Below are positions 26,308 to 35,455 of a stretch of 64,000 nucleotides of DNA, piece by piece. The DNA lies in contig JBLWTG010000008.1 in the NCBI GenBank assembly GCA_048270225.1, forward strand, positions 144,798 to 208,797, in the 5' to 3' direction. A model generated the notes under the pieces. The model made no database searches. It saw nothing but the letters and a program-made list of their open reading frames with translations, and was not told the origin of the DNA. This stretch comes from Allopusillimonas sp048270225. Its GTDB lineage: Bacteria > Pseudomonadota > Gammaproteobacteria > Burkholderiales > Burkholderiaceae_B. Position 1 is the first letter of the stretch. Each line of letters starts with the position of its first letter. The position numbers and the translations under genes were made by a program.

Positions 26308-27342
26308 TCAATTGATGGCAACGCCAGCCGCTTTTCCTGCCGTTTCGTTCCACTCGCGAACGCAGTCTGCACCACAACGCTTGCCCCATTGCTCGGCAAT
26401 GTTCTGCGCAATGCCGCGCAAGGTTTTACGCTCCTGCTCTGTGGGGGCTGCCGCCTGCATATTGGCCTTGTCGTGAATCTCGCATTCGCCCTTGCCCGTA
26501 TTGCAGGCAAGCGCAAACTCGTTTTCCCGCTTGGTCTCTTCCCATAGCCTATCCTCCAGCCGCTGCGACTGCTGTTCCAGTAAGGCCTGCACAGACGGAT
26601 CCAGCTTCTTCCACCGCTTAAGGCCTATACCATAGAATCCGACAGACCAGTCAATCGGCAGGTTGTACAGATTATTGGCCACCTCATACCATTTGGCTGC
26701 ATTGCCTGAACCAATGCCAGTCACCGCGCAGTCGATCACCCCTGTTTGCAGGGCAGTCACGACTTCAGCAAAGGGCAAGGTCACCGGACTCCCGCCCAGT
26801 GCAGTGACATAGTCGGCCATATTCCGACCTCTTGTTCGGATCTTGCGCCCCTTGAGATCACTCAACTGCTTGACCGGTTCGCGGCAGAAGAACACCTGCG
26901 CCGTGTACGCTACCGTTGCCAGCAACTTGATGCCATGACGTTCGCGCATGCGCTTGTCCAGCACAGGACGGTAAGCCTGGGCGATCTTGCGGGCGGTATC
27001 GATATCCGGAGCCATACCAGGCAGATCCACCCCTTCGAACATGGCATCATCACTGCTGACGTAAGCAAACACCCCCATGCCTATGTCAATTGCGCCGGCA
27101 CGCATCAGGCGCACCACCTCAGGCCCTTTCAGTCCGCTTTCCGCCAATCCCGACAAGTCTGCCGTCACGCGTCCATTGGACGCTTCGGGCAGGGTCTTTT
27201 CCCAGAACGGCTTCTCGACAGCACCAAATGTGTAGTTGTGACTGCCGCCGCCCACCACCTTAAAGTGAGTCTCGGGCAATTCCGCTGCGACAGCACCAAG
27301 ATGCACAGCCGCCATCATCAACATGCATACGATTTTCTTCAT
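26308..27342 (-). CDS. dctP: TRAP transporter solute-binding protein, DctP type
   Basis: A 344-residue periplasmic protein. The signal peptide is about 1-20 (MKKIVCMLMMAAVHLGAVAA). The mature part includes LKGRKIRTRGRNMADYVTALGGSPVTLPFAEVVTALQTGVIDCAV in outline, the conserved Arg of which usually clamps the ligand carboxylate. The start ATG is at 27342; an in-frame ATG at 27432 would give an unusual long leader. It follows the RraA-like gene by 122 bases and precedes dctQ by 30. Confidence 0.92.
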   Translation of the reverse strand: MKKIVCMLMMAAVHLGAVAAELPETHFKVVGGGSHNYTFGAVEKPFWEKTLPEASNGRVTADLSGLAESGLKGPEVVRLMRAGAIDIGMGVFAYVSSDDAMFEGVDLPGMAPDIDTARKIAQAYRPVLDKRMRERHGIKLLATVAYTAQVFFCREPVKQLSDLKGRKIRTRGRNMADYVTALGGSPVTLPFAEVVTALQTGVIDCAVTGIGSGNAAKWYEVANNLYNLPIDWSVGFYGIGLKRWKKLDPSVQALLEQQSQRLEDRLWEETKRENEFALACNTGKGECEIHDKANMQAAAPTEQERKTLRGIAQNIAEQWGKRCGADCVREWNETAGKAAGVAIN

Positions 27343-27464
27343 GATGCTTTCTCCATACTTGCAGGCAATATATTGAATAAACATGTAAACGCCATGCCGG
27401 CCCATCCCGGACGACAGGCTTCCTTCATCCACGGACGGATCGACAGACAGCCCGTACTCGCTGC

Positions 27465-28139
27465 CTATGCTGCAGGCGCGACGGTGTTCCTATCTATGGT
27501 GGCGCGGGAACCGACAATATCTGGAAACTTTTCGCCCGCGCGCAAACGCTCCAGAGTGATTTTTTCTTGCTCCTGAAAGGCAATCGCCTCCCGGGCAGCC
27601 GAAAAAATGTGAGATCTTGGCAGTACCAGCACACCATTCTCGTCGGCCAGCACAGCATCTCCCGGATGCACCACCACACCGCCACAACAGACCGGGCCGC
27701 AGAACTCTCCATCCAGTCCAAGAACCCGGGTCGTTACAACGGAAGGACCGCGCGACCATACAGGCACGCCATGCTGGCGCAGCTCGCCGAGGTCAGTTAC
27801 CAATCCATCCACGATCAGTGCAGCCACACCAGCCTGGCGCGCCGCGTAAGCCATGGCTCCGCCGAATGCCGCCGTTACCGCCTCGCCGCAACGGTCAATC
27901 ACGAGAATGTCTCCGGCTCGCGCACAGCCCATCGCATGATGCAAAATGCCGCCGTCCGTGCCAGGCATACGCACGGTGACAGCCGTACCCGCTACCCGGA
28001 TATCCTGGCTATGCGCCCGGATGCCCGCATCCATAAGGCCTATCGTACGAAAATGCCCTACGGTGGCGGGCTCTGCGCGAGCTAGCAATGCAAGCTCCGA
28101 CGCGGGGATAGCCTGGGGCAAGGGGTGAATCAGATACAT
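27465..28139 (-). CDS. RraA-like protein / 4-hydroxy-4-methyl-2-oxoglutarate aldolase family
   Basis: A 224-residue protein of the RraA/HMG-CHA aldolase family. Signatures are VGHFRTIGLMDAGIR, the GDILVIDRCGEAVTAAFGGAMAYAARQAGVAALIVDG block and DLGELRQHGVPVWSRG, with the Asp and Arg expected to hold a metal-oxaloacetate-type substrate. It is likely a class II pyruvate aldolase or 2-oxoacid decarboxylase, not an RNase E inhibitor. ATG 28139 lacks a good ribosome site. It is the first gene of the operon to 23722, divergent from LysR at 28260. Confidence 0.85.
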   Translation of the reverse strand: MYLIHPLPQAIPASELALLARAEPATVGHFRTIGLMDAGIRAHSQDIRVAGTAVTVRMPGTDGGILHHAMGCARAGDILVIDRCGEAVTAAFGGAMAYAARQAGVAALIVDGLVTDLGELRQHGVPVWSRGPSVVTTRVLGLDGEFCGPVCCGGVVVHPGDAVLADENGVLVLPRSHIFSAAREAIAFQEQEKITLERLRAGEKFPDIVGSRATIDRNTVAPAA

Positions 28140-28259
28140 GCGAAACGTGTCACTATAATGAAAGAAAAAGGAACTAAGTAAAGCCGAGGGCAGCGTATCA
28201 CGCAGCCTTCCGCACCTAATAATCGAAAATCCCCGCGCACTTGAGAGAAATTCCTTATC

Positions 28260-29165
28260 ATGCGGATAACCCTTAGTCAGTTGGAAGCCTTTTACTGGGC
28301 GGCGCATCTGGGTAGCATTCATGCGGCAGCCCGGCATTTGCACCTTTCGCAACCGGCTGTTTCCGCGCGTATCCGAGAGCTGGAGACCACGCTCGAAGCC
28401 CAACTGTTCGAGCGCACGCGCCAGCGCGTCACCCTCACCGAAACCGGCATGGCTTCCCTTCGCTACGCAGAGCAGGCCTTGCATAGCAGCCGCCAGCTTG
28501 AGCATTTCCGGAAAAGCCGCAGTCCCTCCGAGAAACTGCGCCTTGGCGCCGACGAATGCTCAGCAACCGTCGGCCTGACGGCCGTGATCACGAAAATCAA
28601 GGAACACTTTCCCTCGCTGGAACTGGAAATCACCGTAGATGTGGGCGCCGTGCTGAATCAAAAGCTCAATGCAAAAGAGCTCGATATCGCCTTGTTGACC
28701 AACCCGTCCACTGGTCCGGAAACTACCGATAGTTTCATTGGATGGATGCCGTTTGCCTGGGTAGCCTCGCCATCCACGCCCATTCACACAAATCCATTCC
28801 GACCGAGGGACGCCCTCGGCATGACCATCGCCACACACTCCGCGCCCTCCACCCTTCACGCCGTGGTCGAAAACTGGCTCAGCAGCGGCGGCGCCGAGGT
28901 CCACGCACTCAGTACGAGCAATTCACTGGCACTGATTTCCAAACTGACCGCAGCAGGTCATGCCATCGCGATACTGCCCCTGCCTTTGCTGCAGGAAATG
29001 CTGGCAACAGGCGTGGTTCGCACATTACCGTGCGACCCTCCCATCGAACCCGCGCGCTTTTACATTTCGTACATGACAGCGGCACAAGGCTCAGGCATCG
29101 AAGCCATCGTCGAGTTGGCGCGCGACACTCTGCTTCGCCTGAACTTCCTGACAATAGATCGCTAG
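28260..29165 (+). CDS. LysR-family transcriptional regulator
   Basis: A 301-residue LysR protein with HTH in residues 1-60 (ITLSQLEAFYWAAHLGSIH, AARHLHLSQPAVSARIRELE) and an effector domain from about residue 92. It is divergent from the RraA-TRAP-AllA-like operon over 120 bases and is its probable regulator. A second LysR gene follows 27 bases after its stop. Confidence 0.92.
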   Translation: MRITLSQLEAFYWAAHLGSIHAAARHLHLSQPAVSARIRELETTLEAQLFERTRQRVTLTETGMASLRYAEQALHSSRQLEHFRKSRSPSEKLRLGADECSATVGLTAVITKIKEHFPSLELEITVDVGAVLNQKLNAKELDIALLTNPSTGPETTDSFIGWMPFAWVASPSTPIHTNPFRPRDALGMTIATHSAPSTLHAVVENWLSSGGAEVHALSTSNSLALISKLTAAGHAIAILPLPLLQEMLATGVVRTLPCDPPIEPARFYISYMTAAQGSGIEAIVELARDTLLRLNFLTIDR

Positions 29166-29192
29166 ACCGATCAGCCTTACGAACGAACACAC

Positions 29193-30167
29193 ATGACACC
29201 CCTGCCCATTCCAGCCTCGGTCCAGTCCATCATTTCCCGCCTGCGGCTGCGGCAGCTCAAGCTGTTGATAGCACTGGAGGAACACGGCACGCTTAACCGC
29301 GCCGCCGAAGACCTTGCCATCAGCCAGCCAGGCGCGACCAAATCGCTCAACGAGCTCGAAGCGCTTTTCAATGCAAAACTGTTCGAACGGACACCACAAG
29401 GCCTGGTGGCCAACGACCTGGGGCGCTGCGTCACACGATATGCGCGCCTGATACAAAGCGATCTCGCGCACATGCGCGAAGAAATGGCAGGCATCATGCA
29501 GGGCACTGGCGGGCATCTCGCACTGGGCGCCATCACCGGCGCCATCCCCTTTCTTTCACTGGTATTGGCGAGGCTTAGCAGCGCCCAGCCCGAACTGTCC
29601 ATCACCATAACCGAAAGCACCAGCGACCAATTGCTGGAGCAGCTTGACGATGGCAGGCTGGAGCTCGTCTTCTGCCATACTCAGACCAGCCCACGCCCCG
29701 ACGTCTACCGTCGCCTGGGCAGCTACAGCGATCAGATGGTGCTGGTCACCAACCCCAGGCATCCCCTGGCGGGCCGTGACGCGATTCAGCTAAAGGACCT
29801 GACCGATTTCCGCTGGATCGTCTACCCGGAAGGCACGCCCATGCGCTTTGCGCTGGAACAGGCATTCTCTCGCGCCGGACTGCCATTTCCCCGTCCTCTC
29901 GTCGAAACGAGTTCGGCATTCTCGCAGCTCTACCTGCTACACGAAAATCCCACGATGATCGCCCAGGTGCCGTTTCGGGTCGCCAAATTCGGCGCCAAGC
30001 TCGGCATGGCGCAAAAACTCCCTTACGAGGTCGACTCAAGCAGTCTGGCCCACGAACTTCTCATGCGCAAATCGGCGCCGCTCTCACCTGCGGCAACGCT
30101 ATTTCTGCAGGAAATCGAGCGGCACGAGGCCAGCCTGCTGCCTCCTATCGCGGCACACGCCCTATAA
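29193..30167 (+). CDS. LysR-family transcriptional regulator
   Basis: A 324-residue LysR protein with an N-terminal extension of about 16 residues before the HTH (LRLRQLKLLIALEEHGTLNR, AAEDLAISQPGATKSLNELE). It is of the GbpR/CbbR-like branch with long C-terminal domain, including GAIPFLSLVLARLSSAQPEL. Tandem placement after another LysR gene (28260) and before a 2,5-dioxovalerate dehydrogenase gene suggests it controls sugar-acid or carboxylate degradation. The target is inferred from position only. Confidence 0.9.
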   Translation: MTPLPIPASVQSIISRLRLRQLKLLIALEEHGTLNRAAEDLAISQPGATKSLNELEALFNAKLFERTPQGLVANDLGRCVTRYARLIQSDLAHMREEMAGIMQGTGGHLALGAITGAIPFLSLVLARLSSAQPELSITITESTSDQLLEQLDDGRLELVFCHTQTSPRPDVYRRLGSYSDQMVLVTNPRHPLAGRDAIQLKDLTDFRWIVYPEGTPMRFALEQAFSRAGLPFPRPLVETSSAFSQLYLLHENPTMIAQVPFRVAKFGAKLGMAQKLPYEVDSSSLAHELLMRKSAPLSPAATLFLQEIERHEASLLPPIAAHAL

Positions 30168-30305
30168 GCGGCAGGCATGCCCCTATAGCAAGAAGCAATC
30201 ACGGCGCTTCGCACGATCCCTACAATATATGTTTGTTGCGAGGCGCGGCGGGAACGCTGCGCCGCCACGCTTCTTCCCCCGCTTTTCTTCAGGTGATCAC
30301 GCTCC

Positions 30306-31877
30306 ATGAATATCACAGGCCAAATGCTGATCGGCTCCCAGGACGTCACGGGAACCAGATCTGCCATACACGGTATCAACCCCTCGAACAACGAAACACT
30401 GGAGCCGGCCTTTCTTGGCGGCACCGAACAAGACGTTGAACGCGCATGTTCCCTTGCCCGTTCGGCTTTCTCGAGCTACCGCAAGACTAGCCCCGAACAG
30501 CGCGCCCGCTTTCTTGAATGCATTGCCACCCATATCGAAGGACTGGGTGATGCGCTGATCGAACGCGCCCAGCAAGAGTCCGGCTTGCCGGCCGCGCGCC
30601 TGCAAGGCGAACGCGGACGCACCACCGGCCAGCTGAGAATGTTTGCTCAGGAAGTACGTGCTGGTCGATGGCTGGATGCGCGGATCGACAACGCCCTGCC
30701 AGAACGCAAACCCCTGCCGCGCAGCGATTTGCGTCTGCAGTACATTTCCGTAGGCCCAGTCGCCGTTTTCGGCGCAAGCAATTTCCCACTGGCCTTCTCG
30801 GTGGCCGGCGGCGATACAGCTGCCGCACTGGCCGCCGGCTCACCGGTTGTCGTCAAGGGCCACTCCGCACACCCGGGCACCTCCGAAATGGTCGGTCGTG
30901 CTGTCCGCGCCGCAGTGCAGGAATGCGACCTGCCAGAAGGCGTGTTTTCCCTGCTGTTCGGCTCTGGTCGGGAAATCGGCCAAACACTCGTCAAACACCC
31001 GGCAATCAAGGCAGTGGCATTCACAGGTTCGCGCGCCGCCGGTGTTGCACTGATGAACACCGCCGCGGCACGGCCCGAACCTATTCCTGTCTTTGCCGAA
31101 ATGAGCAGCATCAATCCGGTGCTGCTGTTGCCTGCCGCATTGCGTGCACGCGCCGAATCCCTGGGAACGGCTTTTTCCGCTTCACTGACCATGGGCGCGG
31201 GACAGTTCTGCACCAACCCAGGGCTTGTCATCGGGCTAAAGTCGCCCGAGCTGGATCAATTCATTGCCTCGGCCTCCAAGGCGGTGACACAGGCCGATAG
31301 CGCCACCATGCTCACACCCGGCATCCATGAAGCCTACCTGAAGTCGCGCCAGCAGCTCAAAGATCACGCTGCCGTCGCCGTCATCGCAGACGGCCGTGAA
31401 AACACAGCGCAGCAGAACCAGTGCCAGGCAACGCTGCTCCGCACCGATGCACAATCCTTCATCGCCGATCCGCATGGACTGGGCATCGAGATCTTCGGAT
31501 CCACGTCGCTGGTCATCGCATGTGACGATGAAGCGCAAATGCTCCAGGTGATCGAGTGTCTTGAAGGCCAGTTGACTGCCACCCTCCAGATGGAGTCAGG
31601 TGAGGATGGCGAACTCGCCGTCCGTCTCATCGACGCCCTGGAACTCAAGGTTGGCCGCATTCTCGTCAATGGCTTCCCTACCGGCGTCGAAGTATGCAAC
31701 GCCATGGTCCACGGCGGCCCCTTTCCCGCAACCTCGGACAGCCGCTCGACCTCGGTCGGCACGGCCGCGATCTATCGCTTCCTGCGCCCTGTCTGCTACC
31801 AGGACATGCCAGATGCGCTGCTCCCGCCAGCGCTGCAGAATGAGAATCCGTTCGGGATTCCGCGTCTGGAAAGCTGA
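30306..31877 (+). CDS. 2,5-dioxovalerate (alpha-ketoglutarate semialdehyde) dehydrogenase
   Basis: A 523-residue aldehyde dehydrogenase. Length and sequence fit the KGSADH group that oxidises 2,5-dioxopentanoate to 2-oxoglutarate with NAD(P), at the end of pentose, hexarate and hydroxyproline pathways. Visible active-site residues are Asn159 (GASNFP), Lys184, Glu265 (FAEMSS) and nucleophile Cys302 (GQFCTNPG). It starts 138 bases after the LysR stop at a moderate AGGTGAT site. Neighbouring sugar-acid dehydratase genes are not adjacent, but the enolase-superfamily protein at 20005 could be related. Confidence 0.9.
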   Translation: MNITGQMLIGSQDVTGTRSAIHGINPSNNETLEPAFLGGTEQDVERACSLARSAFSSYRKTSPEQRARFLECIATHIEGLGDALIERAQQESGLPAARLQGERGRTTGQLRMFAQEVRAGRWLDARIDNALPERKPLPRSDLRLQYISVGPVAVFGASNFPLAFSVAGGDTAAALAAGSPVVVKGHSAHPGTSEMVGRAVRAAVQECDLPEGVFSLLFGSGREIGQTLVKHPAIKAVAFTGSRAAGVALMNTAAARPEPIPVFAEMSSINPVLLLPAALRARAESLGTAFSASLTMGAGQFCTNPGLVIGLKSPELDQFIASASKAVTQADSATMLTPGIHEAYLKSRQQLKDHAAVAVIADGRENTAQQNQCQATLLRTDAQSFIADPHGLGIEIFGSTSLVIACDDEAQMLQVIECLEGQLTATLQMESGEDGELAVRLIDALELKVGRILVNGFPTGVEVCNAMVHGGPFPATSDSRSTSVGTAAIYRFLRPVCYQDMPDALLPPALQNENPFGIPRLES

Positions 31878-31949
31878 TGCTCGTTCACGACGCCTGCCTA
31901 AGGCATGGCGTCGAACAGCTATGCCTGCAGAAATCCTCCCATACGGTGC

Positions 31950-31991
31950 CATTCTTGGACATTGCACACACATGCGTGATATCCAAGAATG
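31950..31991. terminator. inverted repeat between convergent genes
   Basis: Perfect 10-base arms CATTCTTGGA (31950-31959) and TCCAAGAATG (31982-31991) flank a 22-base loop in the gap between the dehydrogenase stop (31877) and the IclR stop (32006). Position between convergent genes favours a bidirectional terminator. There is no T-run, so a protein site is the alternative. Confidence 0.4.
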
Positions 31992-32005
31992 AATGGCCGC
32001 CAGGA

Positions 32006-32839
32006 CTAATTGCTATAGGCAAGCGCCGAAACAGCGTCTGCAATAGGCATCAAGGCGCTTGCCATTGAGGGTAGTACAGCACTCGCATACTGATGTCGAA
32101 ACATGGTTGCACTGCAGGAATACTCCACGGCCTGGTCCGCGCCCGCCGGCACGGGAACTGCTATCGCAGTCACTGACCTATTCATATACCCGTCATCCAG
32201 CCCCCAGCCTATGCGCCTGGCCTTCCTGGCTTGGGACATGAATTGCGCGAAGCTCAACGCCCTATCCCACCTCAAGTCGTTGAACATTGCTTCTCTGTCC
32301 GAGCTCTCCAGCCCACCCTGCAGAGCCATGATACGCCCCATCCCACCCATGAGTACCGGCAGGCGTTGCCCCAGTGGCATCTGAACATTCACGGCAGTTT
32401 GACAACTGCAAACAGCAATCAACTCCATGCGAGTCATTGACTGTCGGTGCCAGATCGTAGCAGTGACCTTCCAGCGGTCAGCGAACTCCTGCAAGCGCGG
32501 CATCACCTCGCGCAAGTCTAACGTGCGCGAGGCAGTGCGGTGAGCAAGATTCACGAAACTGCTACCCAGGACGTAACGCTTTCCTGATCCGATAAGATCA
32601 GCAGTCGCGAGCCATCCCACTGCCAGCAACGTTTGCACCAAGTTGAAACACGTACTTGGGTTAATACCCAGCTCGCGCGCGGCGTCTGCCGCGCTCCACG
32701 GCGCGTGACTATTCACAGCATATGCCATAAGCCTTGTCGCCTGAAATGCGGCGCCCACCGCTTTCCCAGTGGAAAGATCCAGGTCTTTCGAAGTACGAAC
32801 GGGCCCTGCCGCCTTCCCGAAAATATCGATTTTTTCCAT
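32006..32839 (-). CDS. IclR-family transcriptional regulator
   Basis: A 277-residue protein with a winged HTH at about residues 35-95 (WSAADAARELGINPSTCFNLVQTLLAVGWL in outline) and a GAF-like IclR effector domain (about 110-275), including MPLGQRLPVLMGGMGRIMA and AIAVPVPAG. The first 30 residues are an extra N-terminal tail. It is divergent from the ten-gene operon beginning at 32975 and is the likely local regulator of it. Confidence 0.9.
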   Translation of the reverse strand: MEKIDIFGKAAGPVRTSKDLDLSTGKAVGAAFQATRLMAYAVNSHAPWSAADAARELGINPSTCFNLVQTLLAVGWLATADLIGSGKRYVLGSSFVNLAHRTASRTLDLREVMPRLQEFADRWKVTATIWHRQSMTRMELIAVCSCQTAVNVQMPLGQRLPVLMGGMGRIMALQGGLESSDREAMFNDLRWDRALSFAQFMSQARKARRIGWGLDDGYMNRSVTAIAVPVPAGADQAVEYSCSATMFRHQYASAVLPSMASALMPIADAVSALAYSN

Positions 32840-32846
32840 ATCTATT

Positions 32847-32858
32847 TTCTATAGAGAA
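32847..32858. promoter_or_regulatory. possible IclR operator in divergent region
   Basis: TTCTATAGAGAA is a near palindrome (five of six pairs match) located 8 bases upstream of the IclR start in the 135-base gap to the CoA-transferase gene. A TTGACA hexamer follows at 32885-32890 but no clear -10 box at normal spacing. The assignment to IclR is positional. Confidence 0.3.
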
Positions 32859-32974
32859 TTTATTAATCTCATATAAGAATAACATTTGACAAGGAAGTCT
32901 GTTTGGACTGACACTCCAGTCATTAAATACGGCCGAACCTGATCGAGCCGAGAAGAACGAACGGAGACAGGGTA

Positions 32975-34234
32975 ATGGGCAAGTTGGACGGAATCCGCAT
33001 CATCGACATGAGCAGAGTGCTTGCAGGCCCCCTGGCGGGCCAGATGTTGGCTGATCTGGGCGCTGAAGTAATAAAGATAGAACAGCCTGGCACCGGCGAT
33101 GAAGCGCGCAGCTATGGGCCGCCCTTTCTTGGAAAGGAGAGCGAAGGCGGGACGGCATTTTTTTTGGCGGCGAACCGCAACAAACGATCAGTGGCCGTGG
33201 ACTTCTCAAAGCCCGAAGGCAGTCGCATCGTGCAGCAGCTCGTGGAAAAGTCAGACGTGGTCATTGAAAACTTTCGGGTTGGCACACTTGCGCGATATGG
33301 TCTGGATTATGAAACGCTCTCCAGACACAATCCCGGCCTCGTCTACTGCTCATTGACAGGTTTCGGTCAGTCTGGCCCATACGCTCAGCGTCCTGGATAC
33401 GACGCGATTTTTCAATCCATGGGGGGCTTGATGAGCAGCATCGGCTATCCAGACGAACACCCCGCCGGCGGCCCTCTGCGCACAGGTCTATCTATTACCG
33501 ACGTTATCACCAGTCTGTACGCAGACGTAGCCATCGTTTCCGCCCTGCATGCACGAGCATCCAACGGCGGGCTAGGCGACTACATCGATCTCGCGCTGAT
33601 GGACTCAACGGTTGCAGCCATGTCGCACTATGCAATGTACTACTTGATCTCTGGCAACATGCTTCCCCGTCGCGGAAACTCTGGTAACGGGGGCGTACCT
33701 TCCCAAGTCTTTAAATGCCAGGATGGCTCCGTCATGCTGACCGTAGGAAACGATGCTCAGTTCATTCGATTTTGCCAGGCGCTGGGCCATCCTGAGTGGG
33801 CAGATGACGCACGGTTTTCAACTGGTGTAATGCGCATAAAAAATCGTGAGATGCTGATACCGATATTGGAGGCGCACTTTGCCACCGTCAACACAGCTGA
33901 ATGCCTGGAAGCTCTGGTAGCTGCCGACATCCCTGCAGGCGCTATCAATAATATGGCTCAAACCTTTGCTGATCCACAAGTCATTTCCCGAGCGCTGCGG
34001 CTTCCAGTAAACGATGACGGTCGGAACCCTCTTGACGTGATTGCGAATCCTATTCGCTACGCAAACGATCCTATAAACAACTACACCAGACCTCCCTTGC
34101 TGGGTGAACACACAGGCAATGTTCTGCGTGAGCTGCTGCATTATTCAGACAAGAACCTCAAGCACTTGGCCGACTCTGGGGTCGTGGGCACCAATTCATC
34201 AACAGACACTTCAATACTTAATCAGGTTAACTGA
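32975..34234 (+). CDS. CaiB/BaiF family class III CoA-transferase
   Basis: A 419-residue class III CoA-transferase: GIRIIDMSRVLAGPLAGQMLADLGAEVIKIE at the N-terminus, VYCSLTGFGQSGPYAQRPGYD, and the nucleophile Asp176 in GLSITDVITS. It probably transfers CoA from succinyl-CoA or another donor to the imported acid. Good site GGAGACAGG precedes ATG. It opens the 32975-42799 operon and is followed after nine bases by an acyl-CoA dehydrogenase gene, so CoA activation then dehydrogenation is the expected order. Confidence 0.92.
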   Translation: MGKLDGIRIIDMSRVLAGPLAGQMLADLGAEVIKIEQPGTGDEARSYGPPFLGKESEGGTAFFLAANRNKRSVAVDFSKPEGSRIVQQLVEKSDVVIENFRVGTLARYGLDYETLSRHNPGLVYCSLTGFGQSGPYAQRPGYDAIFQSMGGLMSSIGYPDEHPAGGPLRTGLSITDVITSLYADVAIVSALHARASNGGLGDYIDLALMDSTVAAMSHYAMYYLISGNMLPRRGNSGNGGVPSQVFKCQDGSVMLTVGNDAQFIRFCQALGHPEWADDARFSTGVMRIKNREMLIPILEAHFATVNTAECLEALVAADIPAGAINNMAQTFADPQVISRALRLPVNDDGRNPLDVIANPIRYANDPINNYTRPPLLGEHTGNVLRELLHYSDKNLKHLADSGVVGTNSSTDTSILNQVN

Positions 34235-34243
34235 GGATATCCA

Positions 34244-35410
34244 ATGACTATTCGCCTCACTGAGCAGCAACGCGGGCTCGTTGAACAGGTTAAACGTTTT
34301 GCTCAGCGCGAAGTGCTCCCCTTGGAGCAGAGCGCAAAAAATGACCCCGACTATGGGTCCAGATTATTGACTGCATTGGGATCGGCAGGGATGCTGGGCC
34401 TAAACATCCCGGAAACGTATGGCGGCGTAGGTTTGCCCCATCTGGACGCCGCGATGTGCATCGAAGAAATGGCGCGCCATAGCCTCGATGCTGCCGGTTT
34501 TATGTCGGCAGCCAGTCTCGGGCAGGCTTATTACATTTACGCGTTCGGCACAGAAGCGCACCGCCAGCGCTATCTGCCCGATATCTGTGCGGGCAAGTAT
34601 ACGGTGGCGATCGGCATCACTGAACCCGGCGCCGGAACGGCGTCGACAGCCCTGACGACTCGTGCCGTGATAGACGATAAGCGCATTGTCATTAATGGAC
34701 GCAAGCACTATGTATCTAACGTGCCCAATGCCAATCTCTTTATCGTCTATTGCCGTGTGAGCAACACCCCTCGCGCTAAAGGCATAGGCGCGATACTTGT
34801 AGAGCGTGACACCCCTGGATTCTCCATCGACCGCCTCAGTGAGAATATGGCCGGTCATTACCAGGCAGACCTACTGTTCGAAGATTGTGAAGTGACGGCG
34901 GACAATCTTCTTGTTGGCGAGGGAGGTTTTGCCGAACTGACCAACTGCTACAACTTGGAACGCTGCGGCGGTACGGCGCTGATATTAGGGACGGCTATCG
35001 GCGCCTATGACCTGGCACTTGATCATGTGTCGAACCGGGAGCAGTTCGGACGAACCCTCGCCTCCTTTCAGGCCGTGCAAATGCGCCTGGCGAACATGGC
35101 CATCCAGATCCAGGCAGCTCGCCTGATGCTGTATCACGCTTTGGGTGCAACCGACACCTGGCCCGACGCCCAGGAATCGTCAATGGTCAAGGTATTCGGC
35201 AACGAGGCCGCCAAGAGCGTTTCGGATGAAGCCATCCAGCTAATGGGAGGTGCGGGTTATCTCAAAGACCTGGGTGTTGAGCGGCGCTATCGATACGTGC
35301 GCGGTTACTCCATTGCTGGCGGGCCGTTAGATATCCACAGAACAATGATCGCAGGCTGGCTGGTGGGAAGCCGGTTCAGCCAATGGGCAGATACCGCAGT
35401 CAAGCGATAG
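34244..35410 (+). CDS. acyl-CoA dehydrogenase
   Basis: A 388-residue acyl-CoA dehydrogenase. It shows AIGITEPGAGTASTALTTRAV and the FAD-contact segment, the C-terminal domain motifs DLALDHVSNREQFGRTLASFQAVQ, EAIQLMGGAGYLKDLGVERRYRYVRGYSIAGG in outline. It would oxidise the acyl-CoA made by the preceding enzyme. ATG follows GAGGATATCCA. Cotranscribed with 32975 and the ABC receptor gene. Confidence 0.93.
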   Translation: MTIRLTEQQRGLVEQVKRFAQREVLPLEQSAKNDPDYGSRLLTALGSAGMLGLNIPETYGGVGLPHLDAAMCIEEMARHSLDAAGFMSAASLGQAYYIYAFGTEAHRQRYLPDICAGKYTVAIGITEPGAGTASTALTTRAVIDDKRIVINGRKHYVSNVPNANLFIVYCRVSNTPRAKGIGAILVERDTPGFSIDRLSENMAGHYQADLLFEDCEVTADNLLVGEGGFAELTNCYNLERCGGTALILGTAIGAYDLALDHVSNREQFGRTLASFQAVQMRLANMAIQIQAARLMLYHALGATDTWPDAQESSMVKVFGNEAAKSVSDEAIQLMGGAGYLKDLGVERRYRYVRGYSIAGGPLDIHRTMIAGWLVGSRFSQWADTAVKR

Positions 35411-35455
35411 CACGTTATCAGAACTATCTGATTCATCACAACGAGGAGACAAATC

